Part shown: positions 33,607 through 43,500 of the stretch, piece by piece
Layout of the letters: each line of letters begins with the position of its first letter
Position numbering within the stretch: position 1 is the stretch's first letter
NCBI GenBank assembly: GCA_964630925.1
Contig: CAZVZK010000024.1
Span: forward strand, 1 to 64,000
Length of the DNA stretch: 64,000 bases
Origin: RGDT01 sp964630925
GTDB lineage: Bacteria > Planctomycetota > Planctomycetia > Gemmatales > Gemmataceae
Direction of reading: 5' to 3'
Position numbers and translations under genes: made by a program
Notes under the pieces: model-generated
Databases searched by the model: none
Told to the model about the DNA's origin: nothing
The model's input: the letters and a program-made list of their open reading frames with translations, nothing else

Positions 33607-33945
33607 TCAGCGGCGGTGCCCCAGCGGGTAGGCGTAATAGCCGCCGGGGTAGGCCGCGCCGTGGGCGGGGTAGTAGGGGGCGTAGCCGTGGTAGTAGGTG
33701 CGGGGGTAGGCGTAATGCCCGCCGGGGTAGACTGGGCCGTAATAGGAGTGCCTGGGGCCGTAGTGGGAGTACCCCGAATAGTAGCTGTAGTGGCCGGCGT
33801 AGCCGGAGTAGCCGGAGTGGCCGGAGTAGCCGTAGTGGCGGTACCCGCCGTAGCCGTGCTGGGCCGCAGCGGGCGCAGCCGCCACGAGCAGCGCCGCGAG
33901 GGCGAGCGCCAGGGCGGCGAGGGCCGGGGATCGCTGGAGTAACAT
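33607..33945 (-). CDS. Secreted Tyr/Gly/His-rich low-complexity protein
   Basis: The 112-residue protein has a signal peptide (LAALALALAALLVAAAPAAA). About 75 residues made almost only of Tyr, Gly, His, Ser and Pro follow, with repeated GYSGHSGYSGYAGHYSYY and PGG-YAYP units. Such proteins are usually surface or matrix proteins, and the His and Tyr content could bind copper. I know no family name. The start at 33945 is well placed. It follows the Met-rich protein gene by 31 bases and may be co-transcribed with it. Confidence 0.65.
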   Translation of the reverse strand: MLLQRSPALAALALALAALLVAAAPAAAQHGYGGYRHYGYSGHSGYSGYAGHYSYYSGYSHYGPRHSYYGPVYPGGHYAYPRTYYHGYAPYYPAHGAAYPGGYYAYPLGHRR

Positions 33946-33976
33946 GGCTGGCCTCCTCGGGCGAAGTGGTCGGTGT

Positions 33977-34894
33977 CTACTTGCTCGGCGGGTGGGCCTT
34001 GTGGGCGTCCGGCTTCGCCTGGCCCAGGAGGGCCTTGCGCTGCTCGTCCGTGAGGGCCTTCGCCGCCTCGCCGACCGAGCGGATGAACGCCATCCGCTGG
34101 TCGCCGCGAAGCCTCTCGATCTGCTGGACCTTGGCCTGGACCTGCTTCGCGTCCGGCTCGTCAGCGCCGGTCAGCTCCCACAGCTCCTGCTCGGCCTCGT
34201 CGATCTTCCGCTGGGCCTTCGACTTGTCCAGCAGCGCCTTCTGCTTGGCCCTGTTCAGAGTCGCCTGCTGCCCGGTGGCCAGCGTGATGTGTTCGGGGTG
34301 GTCGAGGAAGAAGTCGGACGCGCCGATGTGGTAGAGGTGCGAGGCCCCCGGGAAGCCGGGCAGGGCCGAGGCCATCTTCATCTTCATCCCCTTGGCCCCC
34401 ATGCCGGCCATGCTGCCCATGCCCATCATCCCCATCATCTCCATGTCGTCGTCCATCATCCCCGTGCCGCCCATCCCGCCGCCCTTCATCCTGTCCATGT
34501 CCGTCATCCCGCCCATGCCGGGCATGCCCTTCTGGCCGCCCCCCATGCCGCCCATCATCCCGTGCATCTCCATGCCCTTCATGCCCATCCCGGACATGCC
34601 GGCTCCTTTCTGCGTCCCGGGCATGCCCGCCATCCCTCCGCCCGCCGCCGCAGTCCCCGTGTGGCCCTTCTTCAGGGCGGCCTCCAGCCGCGCGACCTTG
34701 GCCTGGAGGTCGCGGACCTGGGCGGCCAGGTCCTTGTCGGCGGCCGCCGCCTTGTCCGCGTGCGCGTACTTGGCGGGGCCGGCCGCCTTGTCCTGCGCCT
34801 GGCCCACCCCAGGCCAGGCCAGGCCGGCCCCCAGCGCCGCCGCGAAGAGGAGCAGGGCCAGGCGGGCGGCGGCCGAGTGGCTGAAGTTGTTCAT
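33977..34894 (-). CDS. Exported Met-rich protein with Spy/CpxP-like C-terminal part
   Basis: The 305-residue protein has a signal peptide, a short coiled coil (DLAAQVRDLQAKVARLEAAL) and then a long Met/Gly segment at about residues 85-170. It is full of MGGM, MKGMEMHGMM and MDDDMEMMGMM-type motifs, typical Cu(I) thioether sites. The C-terminal third is helical with LTDEQRKALLGQA, a Spy/CpxP LTxxQ-like motif. It has its own MerR-type promoter with a perfect dyad at 34950-34968. A periplasmic copper sponge that also senses envelope damage is a fair guess. Confidence 0.75.
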   Translation of the reverse strand: MNNFSHSAAARLALLLFAAALGAGLAWPGVGQAQDKAAGPAKYAHADKAAAADKDLAAQVRDLQAKVARLEAALKKGHTGTAAAGGGMAGMPGTQKGAGMSGMGMKGMEMHGMMGGMGGGQKGMPGMGGMTDMDRMKGGGMGGTGMMDDDMEMMGMMGMGSMAGMGAKGMKMKMASALPGFPGASHLYHIGASDFFLDHPEHITLATGQQATLNRAKQKALLDKSKAQRKIDEAEQELWELTGADEPDAKQVQAKVQQIERLRGDQRMAFIRSVGEAAKALTDEQRKALLGQAKPDAHKAHPPSK

Positions 34895-34941
34895 GGCGTC
34901 CCTCGTGTTCGTTGTGTTCGTCAAGCCGGGGCGGTGTTTCC

Positions 34942-34972
34942 AGTTTCGTCCCTGTAGCCGCTACAGGGTCAA
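34942..34972 (-). promoter_or_regulatory. MerR-type promoter of the Met-rich protein gene
   Basis: On the minus strand TTGACC (34967-34972) and GAAACT (34942-34947) are 19 bases apart. CCCTGTAGC and GCTACAGGG form a perfect inverted repeat around one central base (34950-34968). The same arms CCCTGT and ACAGGG recur in the promoter at 63032-63062. Confidence 0.75.
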
Positions 34973-34997
34973 GGGGTAAAATCACGGCCGGCCCTGC

Positions 34998-35219
34998 TCA
35001 CCGGGCCCGGCAGCAGGTGGAGGTCCACTTGCAGCAGGCCGCGCCCACCTTGCAGCAGGGCTTCGGCCTGGGCGTGCGGCCGCAGCAGGCTATGCCCCGG
35101 TGGCAGCAGTCCAGGCGCTTCTCGCAGCAGGTCACCGGGTCGCGGGCCGCCCCCAGGTACGGCCCGGACGGCAGGAAGGCGAACAGCAGGAACAGCGACA
35201 TCGCCAGGTTGCGGAACAT
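34998..35219 (-). CDS. Exported peptide with six CC pairs
   Basis: The 73-residue protein has a signal peptide (FRNLAMSLFLLFAFLPSGPY) and then about 43 residues with six Cys-Cys pairs: TCCEKRLDCC, IACCGRT, KPCCKVGAACC and TSTCC. The regular spacing and basic side chains suggest a metallothionein-like Cu(I) binder in the periplasm. It resembles no family I can name. The CC pairs recall the CC-GSP repeats of the protein at 60437-61006. A possible MerR-type promoter lies 207 bases upstream at 35426-35456. Confidence 0.65.
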   Translation of the reverse strand: MFRNLAMSLFLLFAFLPSGPYLGAARDPVTCCEKRLDCCHRGIACCGRTPRPKPCCKVGAACCKWTSTCCRAR

Positions 35220-35566
35220 GGCTCACCCCCGGGGCCGGGCCGGCAGGGCGAATGGCCTGGCTCAATGGCCACCGACAAGAACTCGCCGCGTCTTCCGTTT
35301 CGGCGGCTCGCAACAACCATGCCACGCTGGGGCTGGCGCATGCCGCCGCGATTTGCCGCACTTTCTGCGGGCGTCCTGGATGATGGCTGCGGGCCCCCCT
35401 GGCCCTCCCCGTGCCTGGTCCGCACAGTCGTGCGCCGTAGCTGACTACCGGGTCAAGGCGATCAGAAAGAATGCGGCCCCGGACGCCCCCGGCCTTTCAA
35501 CCGCCCCTCCCCGCGCGGCCGATACACCTTCCGGGGATCGCCCGCAGCACGCCCAGGGAGGCCGCG
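35220..35566. other. Divergent promoter region between CC peptide and TolC genes
   Basis: This 347-base gap separates the minus-strand CC-pair peptide gene from the plus-strand TolC gene. It contains the MerR-like site at 35426-35456 described separately. I see no gene in it. Confidence 0.5.
35426..35456 (-). promoter_or_regulatory. Possible MerR-type promoter facing the CC peptide gene
   Basis: TTGACC (35451-35456) and ACGACT (35426-35431) on the minus strand are 19 bases apart. CCGTAG and CTACCGG give a partial dyad. The -10 match is weak and the site is over 200 bases from the gene. Confidence 0.35.
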
Positions 35567-36943
35567 ATGGGACACGGAAGCCGCTGGTGGGCCGCCATGC
35601 TCGGGGGCCTCTTGCTCGGGGCGGCCACCCCGACGGCCATCGGGCAGCAGGCCCCGGCCCCGGCGTCCGCGCACCCGACGCACGGGGCGTCAACGCCGTC
35701 GGCCGGGGCCGGGGCCGCCGAGCCTGCCTCCCTCTCGCTCGCCGCCCTGGAGCAGATGGCGATGCAGGCCAACCCGACGCTCGCCCAGGCGGCGGCCCGC
35801 ATCGACATGGCGCGCGGCAACGCCCTCCAGGCGGGGCTGCCGTTCAACCCGACGCTCGCCTACCGGGCCGAGCAGGTCGGCGTCGCGGGCACCGCCGGCG
35901 AGTTCCAGGGCGTCGTCATCTCGCAGGAGATCGTCACCGCCGGCAAGCTCCGGCTCAGCCGGGCCAAGTACGAGCAGCAGGCCGTGCAGGCGGAGATCCA
36001 GGCCCTCGCCCAGGATCTCCGCGTCCGCAACGCCGTCCGGCTGCGCTACTACGACGTGGCCGCCGCCCAGCGGGTCGTCGAGGCCCGCACGCGGCTGCTC
36101 CAGGTGTCCGAGGAGGGGCTGAAGGCCACGCGCCAGCTCGTCAACGTCGGGGCGGCCAACCGGCCCGACCTGCTCCAGGCCGAGGTGGAGGAGAGGCGTG
36201 CCCGGCTCGACCTGAAGTCGGCGCGGACGCGGCTTGAGGGCGAATGGGCGCGGCTGGCCGCCACCGTCGGCGACCCCCGGCTGGCCCAGGTGCCGCTGGA
36301 CGGCCCGCTGGAGCTGGACGGCCCGCCGCCCGACTGGGACAGGGCCCTGTGCGACCTGCTCGACGCCAGCCCCGAGATGCAGCTCGTCCGCGCCGAGGCC
36401 GTCCGCGACGAGATCGCCCTCCGCCGCGAGCAGGCCGAGCCGTACCCCAACGTCCGCCTCCAGGCCGGGGTGGGCTACAACCACGAGTCCCGCAACACGG
36501 TGGCGGACGCGCAGGTCGGCATCCGCGTCCCCCTCTTCGACCGCAACCAGGGCACGATACGCCATGCGAAGGCGGAGCTGGCCCGCGCCCACGCCGAGGT
36601 GCGGCGGATGGAGCTGTCCCTGCGCGAGCGGTTCGCCGACGCGGCGACCCGCTACAGGACGGCGCGGGCCACGGCGGAGGAGTACCGTTCCGAGATCCTG
36701 CCCAGGGCGCGCGAGGCCCACGCCCTGCTGCTGGACAGCTTCCGCAGCAGGCGGGCGGCCTGGCCGCAGGTGCTGGTGGCCGAGCGGACCTGGGCGCAGC
36801 TCAGCGTCGAGTACGTCGAGGCCCTGCACGGCCTGCGCAAGGCGGACGTGGAGATCAGGGGCCTGCTGCTGACCGACGGCCTCGCCCAGCCGCCGGGGCC
36901 GACGCCCCAGGGCCACCTCGACGCGACGCCCAGGCCGCGCTGA
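35567..36943 (+). CDS. TolC/CusC-type outer-membrane efflux protein
   Basis: The 458-residue protein has a signal peptide (WWAAMLGGLLLGAATPTAIG) and the two efflux repeats: LAALEQMAMQANPTLAQAAA, FQGVVISQEIVTAGKLRLSR, and VGIRVPLFDRNQGTIRHAKA. It forms an outer-membrane channel for an RND pump. It is plus-strand and stands just before the convergent multicopper oxidase gene, some 2 kb from cusBA, for which it is a good partner. The ATG at 35567 has a GGGAGG site. Confidence 0.85.
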   Translation: MGHGSRWWAAMLGGLLLGAATPTAIGQQAPAPASAHPTHGASTPSAGAGAAEPASLSLAALEQMAMQANPTLAQAAARIDMARGNALQAGLPFNPTLAYRAEQVGVAGTAGEFQGVVISQEIVTAGKLRLSRAKYEQQAVQAEIQALAQDLRVRNAVRLRYYDVAAAQRVVEARTRLLQVSEEGLKATRQLVNVGAANRPDLLQAEVEERRARLDLKSARTRLEGEWARLAATVGDPRLAQVPLDGPLELDGPPPDWDRALCDLLDASPEMQLVRAEAVRDEIALRREQAEPYPNVRLQAGVGYNHESRNTVADAQVGIRVPLFDRNQGTIRHAKAELARAHAEVRRMELSLRERFADAATRYRTARATAEEYRSEILPRAREAHALLLDSFRSRRAAWPQVLVAERTWAQLSVEYVEALHGLRKADVEIRGLLLTDGLAQPPGPTPQGHLDATPRPR

Positions 36944-36956
36944 GCCGGGCCGCCGT

Positions 36957-36984
36957 GCGGGCCGCGCCAAGGGGCGCGGCCCGC
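36957..36984. terminator. Bidirectional GC hairpin between convergent genes
   Basis: GCGGGCCGCGCC pairs perfectly with GGCGCGGCCCGC over an AAGG loop, between the stops of the TolC and multicopper oxidase genes. Confidence 0.65.
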
Positions 36985-36989
36985 CGCCG

Positions 36990-38567
36990 TCAGTGCTTGT
37001 GGTGTTCGTGGCCCGGCATGCCCGCCCCGCCGCCCGGCACGCTCTCGCCGGGCTTCACCTCGCCCTTGCCCGACACCACCTTGTCGTACAGCTCGTCCGG
37101 CAGCACGCGGACGATGGTGTGCAACGCCTCGGCCCCGGCGTACCACATCGTCCGCATGCCCCGCGTCTCGGGCTTGTTGAGCTTCCGCAGCTCCGCCGCC
37201 GAGTACATGCCGTGCATGTCCATCATGTCCTGCGGGTAGCCGGGCACCTTCGCGGCCGCGTCATGGCCGCCATGCCCTTCCTTGTCACCTTTGCCCGCCT
37301 TCCCTTCCCCGTGCCCGCCATGAGGCCCGGCCTTCACGGCGCGGTCGTTGCCCGTCTGCTCGCCCATCGCCCGGCCCATGCTCGGCCCGTGTTCGTCCGA
37401 CAAGGCGGGGCCGCGCTGGATCATGCCCATGCCGGGTGCCATGCCGTTGCCTGCCGGCATCCCGCGCGTGTGGCTGCCCGTCGGGCCGACCATCGTGGTC
37501 ATGTGGTTCATCATGTGGTGGAACATGTGGCAGTGCAAGATCCAGTCGCCGGGGTTGTTGGCGATGAACTCGATCTCGCGGGCCTGGGCCACGCCGACCA
37601 GCACGTTGTTGCCGGGCACCCAGGCCGTCTCGGGGATGCGGCCGCCCTCGGTGCCGGTGACCCAGAAGGTGTGGCCGTGCAGGTGCATCGGGTGGTGGTC
37701 GATCACGCTCATGTTCACCAGGCGGATGCGGACGCGCGTGCCCAGCTTCACCAGCATCGGCGTGATGTACGGGGCGGAGCGGCCGTTGAGGGTGAACCAG
37801 TTGAACTCCATCGAGGCCGTGTTGGGGATGGTGGCGTCGGGCAGGATCGCCCACTCCTGGATCATCAGGGCGAAGTCGTGGTCCACGACGGGCTGGTACG
37901 CCTTCTTCGGGTGGATGATGAACAGGCCGGCCATGCCCATGCCCTCCTGCATCGGGCCGTGGCTGTGGTAGAAGAAGGTGCCGTCCTGGTGCAGGTCGAA
38001 CTCGTAGGTGAACGACTTGCCCGGCTTGATCGGGTCCTGGACGAGGCCGGGGACGCCGTCCATGCGGTTGGGCACGTCGAGGCCGTGCCAGTGGACGGTG
38101 GTCGATTCGGGCAGCTTGTTGTGGACGACGATGCGGACGCGGTCGCCCTCGACGGCCTCGATGGTGGGGCCGGGCATGCTGCCGTTGTAGCCCCAAACGT
38201 CCATGAACGCCCCCGGCAGGAACTCGCGCCGGGTGTGCTGGGCCACCAGATGGAACTCCTTCACCTTGCCCTTCATCGCGTGCGGGAGCTTCCGCAAGTC
38301 CGGGGTGACGACGGCGGCCGGCGGATCAGTGGCTTTCCGAAAGCCAGGCACGAGTTTGCCGCGATCCGTGGGGCTGCCGGCCGGGCCGCCCGCGCCGGCC
38401 TGCTTGCGCGGGTAGTCCTTGTGCCCCCCGTGGCCGCCGTGGCCGTGGCCGTGCTTCTCCGGCGGCTGCGGGGGGCCCGCCGCCCCGGCCTCGCCGGCTG
38501 CCGCAGCCGCCAGAGCCGTCGCCGCCCCGGCGGCCAGGAAATCCCTCCGCGTGCTGTCCGCTTCCAT
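36990..38567 (-). CDS. Tat-exported multicopper oxidase (CopA/CueO-like)
   Basis: The 525-residue protein has a twin-arginine leader (STRRDFLAAGAATALAAAAA) and a His/Gly segment (HGHGHGGHGGHKD). The copper motifs of multicopper oxidases are TVHWHGLDVP, GTFFYHSHG, DHHPMHLHGHTF and WILHCHMFHHMMNHM. The domains are two cupredoxin units with a Met/His-rich linker after the last copper site, and the protein ends HEHHKH. It probably oxidises Cu(I) to less toxic Cu(II) in the periplasm. The type 1 site shares the HCHMFHHM segment. Confidence 0.9.
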   Translation of the reverse strand: MEADSTRRDFLAAGAATALAAAAAGEAGAAGPPQPPEKHGHGHGGHGGHKDYPRKQAGAGGPAGSPTDRGKLVPGFRKATDPPAAVVTPDLRKLPHAMKGKVKEFHLVAQHTRREFLPGAFMDVWGYNGSMPGPTIEAVEGDRVRIVVHNKLPESTTVHWHGLDVPNRMDGVPGLVQDPIKPGKSFTYEFDLHQDGTFFYHSHGPMQEGMGMAGLFIIHPKKAYQPVVDHDFALMIQEWAILPDATIPNTASMEFNWFTLNGRSAPYITPMLVKLGTRVRIRLVNMSVIDHHPMHLHGHTFWVTGTEGGRIPETAWVPGNNVLVGVAQAREIEFIANNPGDWILHCHMFHHMMNHMTTMVGPTGSHTRGMPAGNGMAPGMGMIQRGPALSDEHGPSMGRAMGEQTGNDRAVKAGPHGGHGEGKAGKGDKEGHGGHDAAAKVPGYPQDMMDMHGMYSAAELRKLNKPETRGMRTMWYAGAEALHTIVRVLPDELYDKVVSGKGEVKPGESVPGGGAGMPGHEHHKH

Positions 38568-39008
38568 CTCCGCCCCCTTGTAAGGAAAGACCCGCCGGGC
38601 CGTTCCATTCTACCCGTCCTCCCCAGGCAGCGAATTGCATTCGGCGGCACAAGGCAGGGAGCAGTCCTCCGGCGGCCGGCCCAGCCAGTACGGCCCGCGC
38701 CGCCGGCCCGCCCCTGCTCCCGCCGGCCGCGAGCCGGCCACCCTGGAGTGTGACATCCCGGTACACCTGCCGCGCCCAGGCCGCACAGCGCCTCCGCCTC
38801 CAGGATGGCCGAGGCAGGGCCGGAACCGGGAACAACCGCTGGACCCTCTAGTAGGGTCCGGGGCGAAGAAGGCAGCCGATGGCCGCAACCGCATGGAGAT
38901 GCCGGCCTTGCGGCGGCGGCGGCGCGGCAGTTGCCTCTGCCTTCATCCAGAAAGGCGCTGGACGGGCGTGGCCATCGGGGCCGCATCCCCGAGGCGGCCA
39001 GGTGACCC
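38568..39008. other. Divergent regulatory region of multicopper oxidase and cusBA
   Basis: The 441-base gap lies between divergent starts. Besides the dyad promoter at 38840-38870 I see no open frame with a credible start or conserved product. The multicopper oxidase promoter should also be here, but no clear match was found. Confidence 0.5.
38840..38870 (+). promoter_or_regulatory. Possible MerR-type promoter of cusBA
   Basis: TGGACC (38840-38845) and GAAGAA (38865-38870) are 19 bases apart. GGACCCT-CTAGT-AGGGTCC (38841-38859) is a perfect 7-bp inverted repeat. The -35 and -10 matches are moderate. Confidence 0.5.
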
Positions 39009-40505
39009 ATGCCGACTCTTCGTTCCTTCCTGCTGAGCATCGCCGTCGTCGGCCTGGCGGCCGTGGCCCTGGCCGTCGCGCTCCAGTACCTGCCTGCGGA
39101 CGCCTCCGCGCCCGAGGGAGGGGCGGGGATGTGGACCTGCTCGATGCACCCGCAGGTCAGGCTCCCAGGGCCGGGCAAGTGCCCGATCTGCGGCATGGAC
39201 CTCATCCCCGTCGGCCAGCCCGGCAAGGAGGACAGGACGCCGCCCGGCCTGGCCACCGAGGAGGTCGTCCGGCGGCGGCTGTTCAAGGAGGTCCGCACCG
39301 TCGGCAGGCTGGACTACAACGAGCGGCGCGTCGCCTACATCACCGCCCGCGTGGCCGGCCGGCTCGACCGGCTCTACGCCGACATCACCGGCATCCGGGT
39401 CGAGAAGGGCGACCACCTGGCCGACATCTACAGCCCCGAGCTGGTCGTGGCACAGGACGAGCTGATCCGCGCCGCGCGGGCCGCCGGCAAGGGCGGCCTC
39501 TCGGGCGAGTACGCCCAGGCGACCCTGGAGGCCGCCCGCACCAAGCTGCGCCTGCTGAACCTGCTGCCCGAGCAGGTCGCCGCCATCGAGAAGTCCGGCA
39601 AGCGGACGGACCACCTGACGATCCACGCGCCCATCGGCGGGGTGGTGGTCGAGAAGGCCGTCCGCGAGGGCCAGTACGTCAAGGAGGGCGACCTGCTCTA
39701 CCGCGTCGCCGACCTCGACCCGCTGTGGCTGTACCTGGATGTCTACGAGTACGACCTCGCCTGGGTGCGCTACGGCCAGGAGGTCGAGGCCACGGCCGAG
39801 GCGTTCCCCACGGAGACGTTCCGGGGCCGGGTCGTGTTCGTGGACCCCGTCCTCAACGACCAGACGCGCTCGGTCAAGGTGCGGGTCAACCTGGCCAACC
39901 CGCAGGGGAAGCTCAAGCCGGCCATGTTCGCCTCGGCCCTGATCCGCGTGGGCCTCCGCCCGGACGGCACCCCGGAGCCGACCGGCCTGGAGGGCAAGTA
40001 CGTCAGCCCGATGCACCCGGAGGTGGTGCGCGACGCCCCCGGCAAGTGCCCCGTCTGCGGCATGGCCCTGGTGCGCGTGCCCGGCCCCAGGGGCGGGCAT
40101 GAAGGCCACGAGGGCCACGAGGGCCACGAGGGCCACGATCACGGCAAGGGGCAAGGCACCCTCGCCGTCCCGGCCAGCGCGGTGCTGGACACGGGCACGC
40201 GGAAGGTGGCCTACCGGCGGACCGACTGCGGCCACTATGAGCTGGCCGAGCTGAAGCTGGGGCCGCGCGCGGCGGCCCTGGACGCCCGTGGCCGGCCGGT
40301 GAGCTACTACCCCGTCCTGGGCGGGCTTGAGCCGGGCGACAAGGTGGTCGTCCAGGGCGGCTTCCTGCTCGACAGCGAGCAGCAGATCGAGGGCCGGCCC
40401 AGCCTGCTCTTCCCCGACGGCCAGCCCGGCGCGGGCGGCCACGCCGGGCACGGCGGCGCTGCCCCCGCGCCCGCGAAGCCGCCCGCCGGCGGGCACAAGC
40501 ACTGA
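39009..40505 (+). CDS. cusB: CusB-type RND adaptor with two heavy-metal-binding domains
   Basis: The 498-residue protein has a membrane anchor, then a heavy-metal-binding module at about 41-68 (MWTCSMHPQV, then PGKCPICGMDLIPV). The HlyD-type body follows (AGRLDRLYADITGIRVEKGDHLADIYSPEL and ITRLHLTIHAPIGGVV-type lipoyl half). A second copy of the metal module lies at about 331-357 (SPMHPEVVRDAPGKCPVCGMAL). A HEG repeat (HEGHEGHEGHEGHDHGKG, coded by four ggccacgag units) comes next and the C terminus ends HKH. It delivers metal to and bridges CusA, whose gene follows 39 bases on. Confidence 0.9.
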   Translation: MPTLRSFLLSIAVVGLAAVALAVALQYLPADASAPEGGAGMWTCSMHPQVRLPGPGKCPICGMDLIPVGQPGKEDRTPPGLATEEVVRRRLFKEVRTVGRLDYNERRVAYITARVAGRLDRLYADITGIRVEKGDHLADIYSPELVVAQDELIRAARAAGKGGLSGEYAQATLEAARTKLRLLNLLPEQVAAIEKSGKRTDHLTIHAPIGGVVVEKAVREGQYVKEGDLLYRVADLDPLWLYLDVYEYDLAWVRYGQEVEATAEAFPTETFRGRVVFVDPVLNDQTRSVKVRVNLANPQGKLKPAMFASALIRVGLRPDGTPEPTGLEGKYVSPMHPEVVRDAPGKCPVCGMALVRVPGPRGGHEGHEGHEGHEGHDHGKGQGTLAVPASAVLDTGTRKVAYRRTDCGHYELAELKLGPRAAALDARGRPVSYYPVLGGLEPGDKVVVQGGFLLDSEQQIEGRPSLLFPDGQPGAGGHAGHGGAAPAPAKPPAGGHKH

Positions 40506-40544
40506 CCCGGCCCGCGCCGCGCGGGCCCCGACCGGGAAGAGGCC

Positions 40545-43500
40545 ATGATCGCTTCCATCATCCGCTGGTGCCTGGACAACTGGCTCATCGTCCTGCTGGC
40601 CGCCGTGGCCATCGCGGTGGCCGGCTGGTACTGCCTGGCTAACACGCCCGTGGACGCCATCCCGGACATCGGCGAGAAGCAGGTCATCGTCTTCGCCGAC
40701 TGGCCGGGCCGCTCGCCCCGCGACGTGGAGGACCAGGTCACCTACCCGCTGACGGTCAGCCTCCAGGGCACGCCCAAGGTCAAGACCATCCGCTCCTTCT
40801 CCGGCTTCGGCTTCTCGATGGTCTTCGTCATCTTCCACGACAGCGCCGACTACTACTGGGCGCGGTCGCGGGTGCTGGAGCGGATGAGCGTGGCGTCCGG
40901 CAAGCTGCCGCAGGGCGTCTCGCCCGTGCTGGGGCCGGACGCCACGGCGCTGGGCCAGGTCTTCTGGTACACCCTGGAAGCGCCGGGGGCCGACCTGGCC
41001 AGGCTGCGCTCCCTCCAGGACTGGTACGTCCGCTACCAGCTCCAGTCCGTCGAGGGCGTCTCCGAGGTCGCCTCGGTCGGCGGCTTCGTCAAGCAGTACC
41101 AGGTCGATGTCCACCCCGACAAGCTCCGCGCCCACCGCGCCACCCTGCCCCAGGTCTTCGAGGCCGTCCGCCGCAGCAACATCGACGTGGGGGCCAAGGT
41201 CGTCGAGGGCAACGGCGTCGAGTACTTCATCCGGGGCGTCGGCTTCCTGAAGAGCGTGGCCGACATCGAGAACATCGTCATCCGCCAGGAGGGCGGCACG
41301 CCGCTGCGGGTCAAGGACGTGGGGACCGTCCAGCTCGGCCCCGACTTCCGCCGGGGCACCTTGAACAGGGCCGGCCGGGAGGCCGTGGGCGGCGTGGCCG
41401 TGATGCGCTTCGGCGAGAACCCGCTGCGCGTCATCGAGCGCATCAAGGACAAGATCAGGGAGATCGAGCCCGGCCTGCGCGTCGAGCTGCCCGACGGCAA
41501 GACGGTGCCCGTCCGCATCGTGCCCTTCTACGACCGCACGGAAATCGTCAACGAGACGCTCGACACCCTGCGCGAGGCCCTCACCGAGGAGCTGGCCGTC
41601 GTCGCCATCATCGTGGCCGTCTTCCTGCTGCACTTGCGCAGCACGCTGACGATCCTGCCCACGCTGCCGCTGTCGGTGGCCATGAGCTTCATCGTGATGT
41701 ACCTGATGGGGGTGGACAGCAACATCATGTCCCTGGCCGGAATCGCCATCGCCATCGGCGACGTGGCCGACATGGGCATCATGATGACGGAGAACATCCA
41801 CCGCCGGCTGGCGCTGGAGCCGGACAGGCCGTACATGGACGTGGTCCACGACGCCGCCGTCGAGGTGGGCACGCCGATGTGGACGGCGGTGTCCAACACC
41901 ATCATCTCCTTCATCCCGGTGTTCGCCCTCACCGGCGCGGAGGGCAAGCTGTTCCACCCGCTGGCCTACGCCAAGACCTTCGCCATCGCCGCCTCGCTCG
42001 TCCTGGCCCTGACCCTGGTCCCGGTCCTGTGCTACCTGCTGCTCAAGCCGGCGAAGTGGTCGCACCGGACCTCGCTGGCGCTGGCCGTGCTGGCCGGCGT
42101 GCCCGCCGCCCTCGTGACGTACCCCCTGCTCCGCTGGGGGCTGGGCGAGGGCAGCCACTGGAGCGGCTGGCCCACCGCCGCCGGCGTCGGCGTCCTGGTC
42201 GCGGCCCTCGTTTACAGGCTGGGCCGCGAGGAGATCACTCCGGCCGAGGAGAACCCCACATCGCAGTGGGTCCACGGCCTGTTCCGCCCGATGCTCCGCT
42301 GGACGCTCGACCACAAGGGCCTGTTCCTCCTGCTGCCGGCGGCCGTGGTGGTCATGGGGCTGGTGGCCTGGCTGGGCTTCGCCCGCGTCGCCTGGCCCGT
42401 CGGCGCGGGGCTGAAGGCGCTGGGCCACGACCCCACGGAGACGCGGGCCTGGGCCGGCCTGAGCAAGAGGTTCCCCGGCCTGGGGAGGGAGTTCATGCCG
42501 CCCCTGGACGAGGGCTCGTTCCTGTTCATGCCGTCGCTGCTGCCGTCGGCCTCGCTGGCCGAGGTGCAGGCCGTGATGGCCGCCCAGAACGCCGCCATCG
42601 GGCAGGTGCCGGAGGTGGCCAGCGTGGTCGGCAAGGCGGGCCGGGCCGAGTCGGCCCTGGACCCCGCCCCCATCGGCATGATCGAGACGATCATCCTGCT
42701 CAAGCCGGAGAAGGAGTGGCGGATGGTCCGGCAGGACCGCTGGCACACGGGCAGGGGCTGGCTGGGCTGGGCCCGGCCGGGCCTGGCCTACTTCTGGCCC
42801 GAGGAGCGGCGGATCACCAAGCAGGAGATCCTCCAGGAGCTCCAGGCGGTCACCCGGATGCCCGGCGTGCTGCCGGCCTGGCTCCAGCCGATCCAGACGC
42901 GCATCGTCATGCTCCAGTCCGGCTTCCGGGCCATGATGGGCGTCAAGGTGTTCGGCTCCGACCCCAAGGAGATCGAGCGCATCGCCCTCCAGATGGAGAA
43001 GATCCTCCGCCGGGTGCCGGGGGCGGTGGACGTGGTCGCGGACCGCATCGTCGGCAAGCCCTACGTCGAGTACGAGATCGACCGCGTGGCCATCGCCCGC
43101 CACGGCGTCAGCGTCCGCGACGTGCAGGACATCCTGGAGGTGGCCATCGGCGGGCAGAACCTGACCACCACGGTCGAGGGCCGCGAGCGCTACCCGGTGC
43201 GCGTCCGCTACCCGCGCGAGCTGCGGACGCGGCTGGAGGACCTGGGGCGCATCCTGGTGCCCACGTCGTCCGGGGCGCACGTCCCCATCGCCCAGGTGGC
43301 GAAGATCCGCCACGTCCTGGGCCCGCAGGAGCTGAAGAGCGAGAACGGCCTGCTGGTCGGCTACGTCACCATGAACACGCGCGAGCGCGACGAGGTGGGC
43401 GTCGTCGAGGACGCCGAGCGGCTCTTGCGGGAGGAGAAGCGCAGGAGCGACGAGCTGGTGGCCGCCGGGCGGGCCGGCGAGGCCACGCTGGCCGTGCCGC

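Noticed and set aside
34390..34640. Repeated atg/cat-rich DNA as a regulatory or mobile repeat
   Set aside because: It is the coding sequence of the Met/Gly-rich segment of the exported protein.
40100..40140. A short tandem DNA repeat (ggccacgag units) as a separate element
   Set aside because: It codes in frame for HEG repeats inside CusB and is part of the protein.
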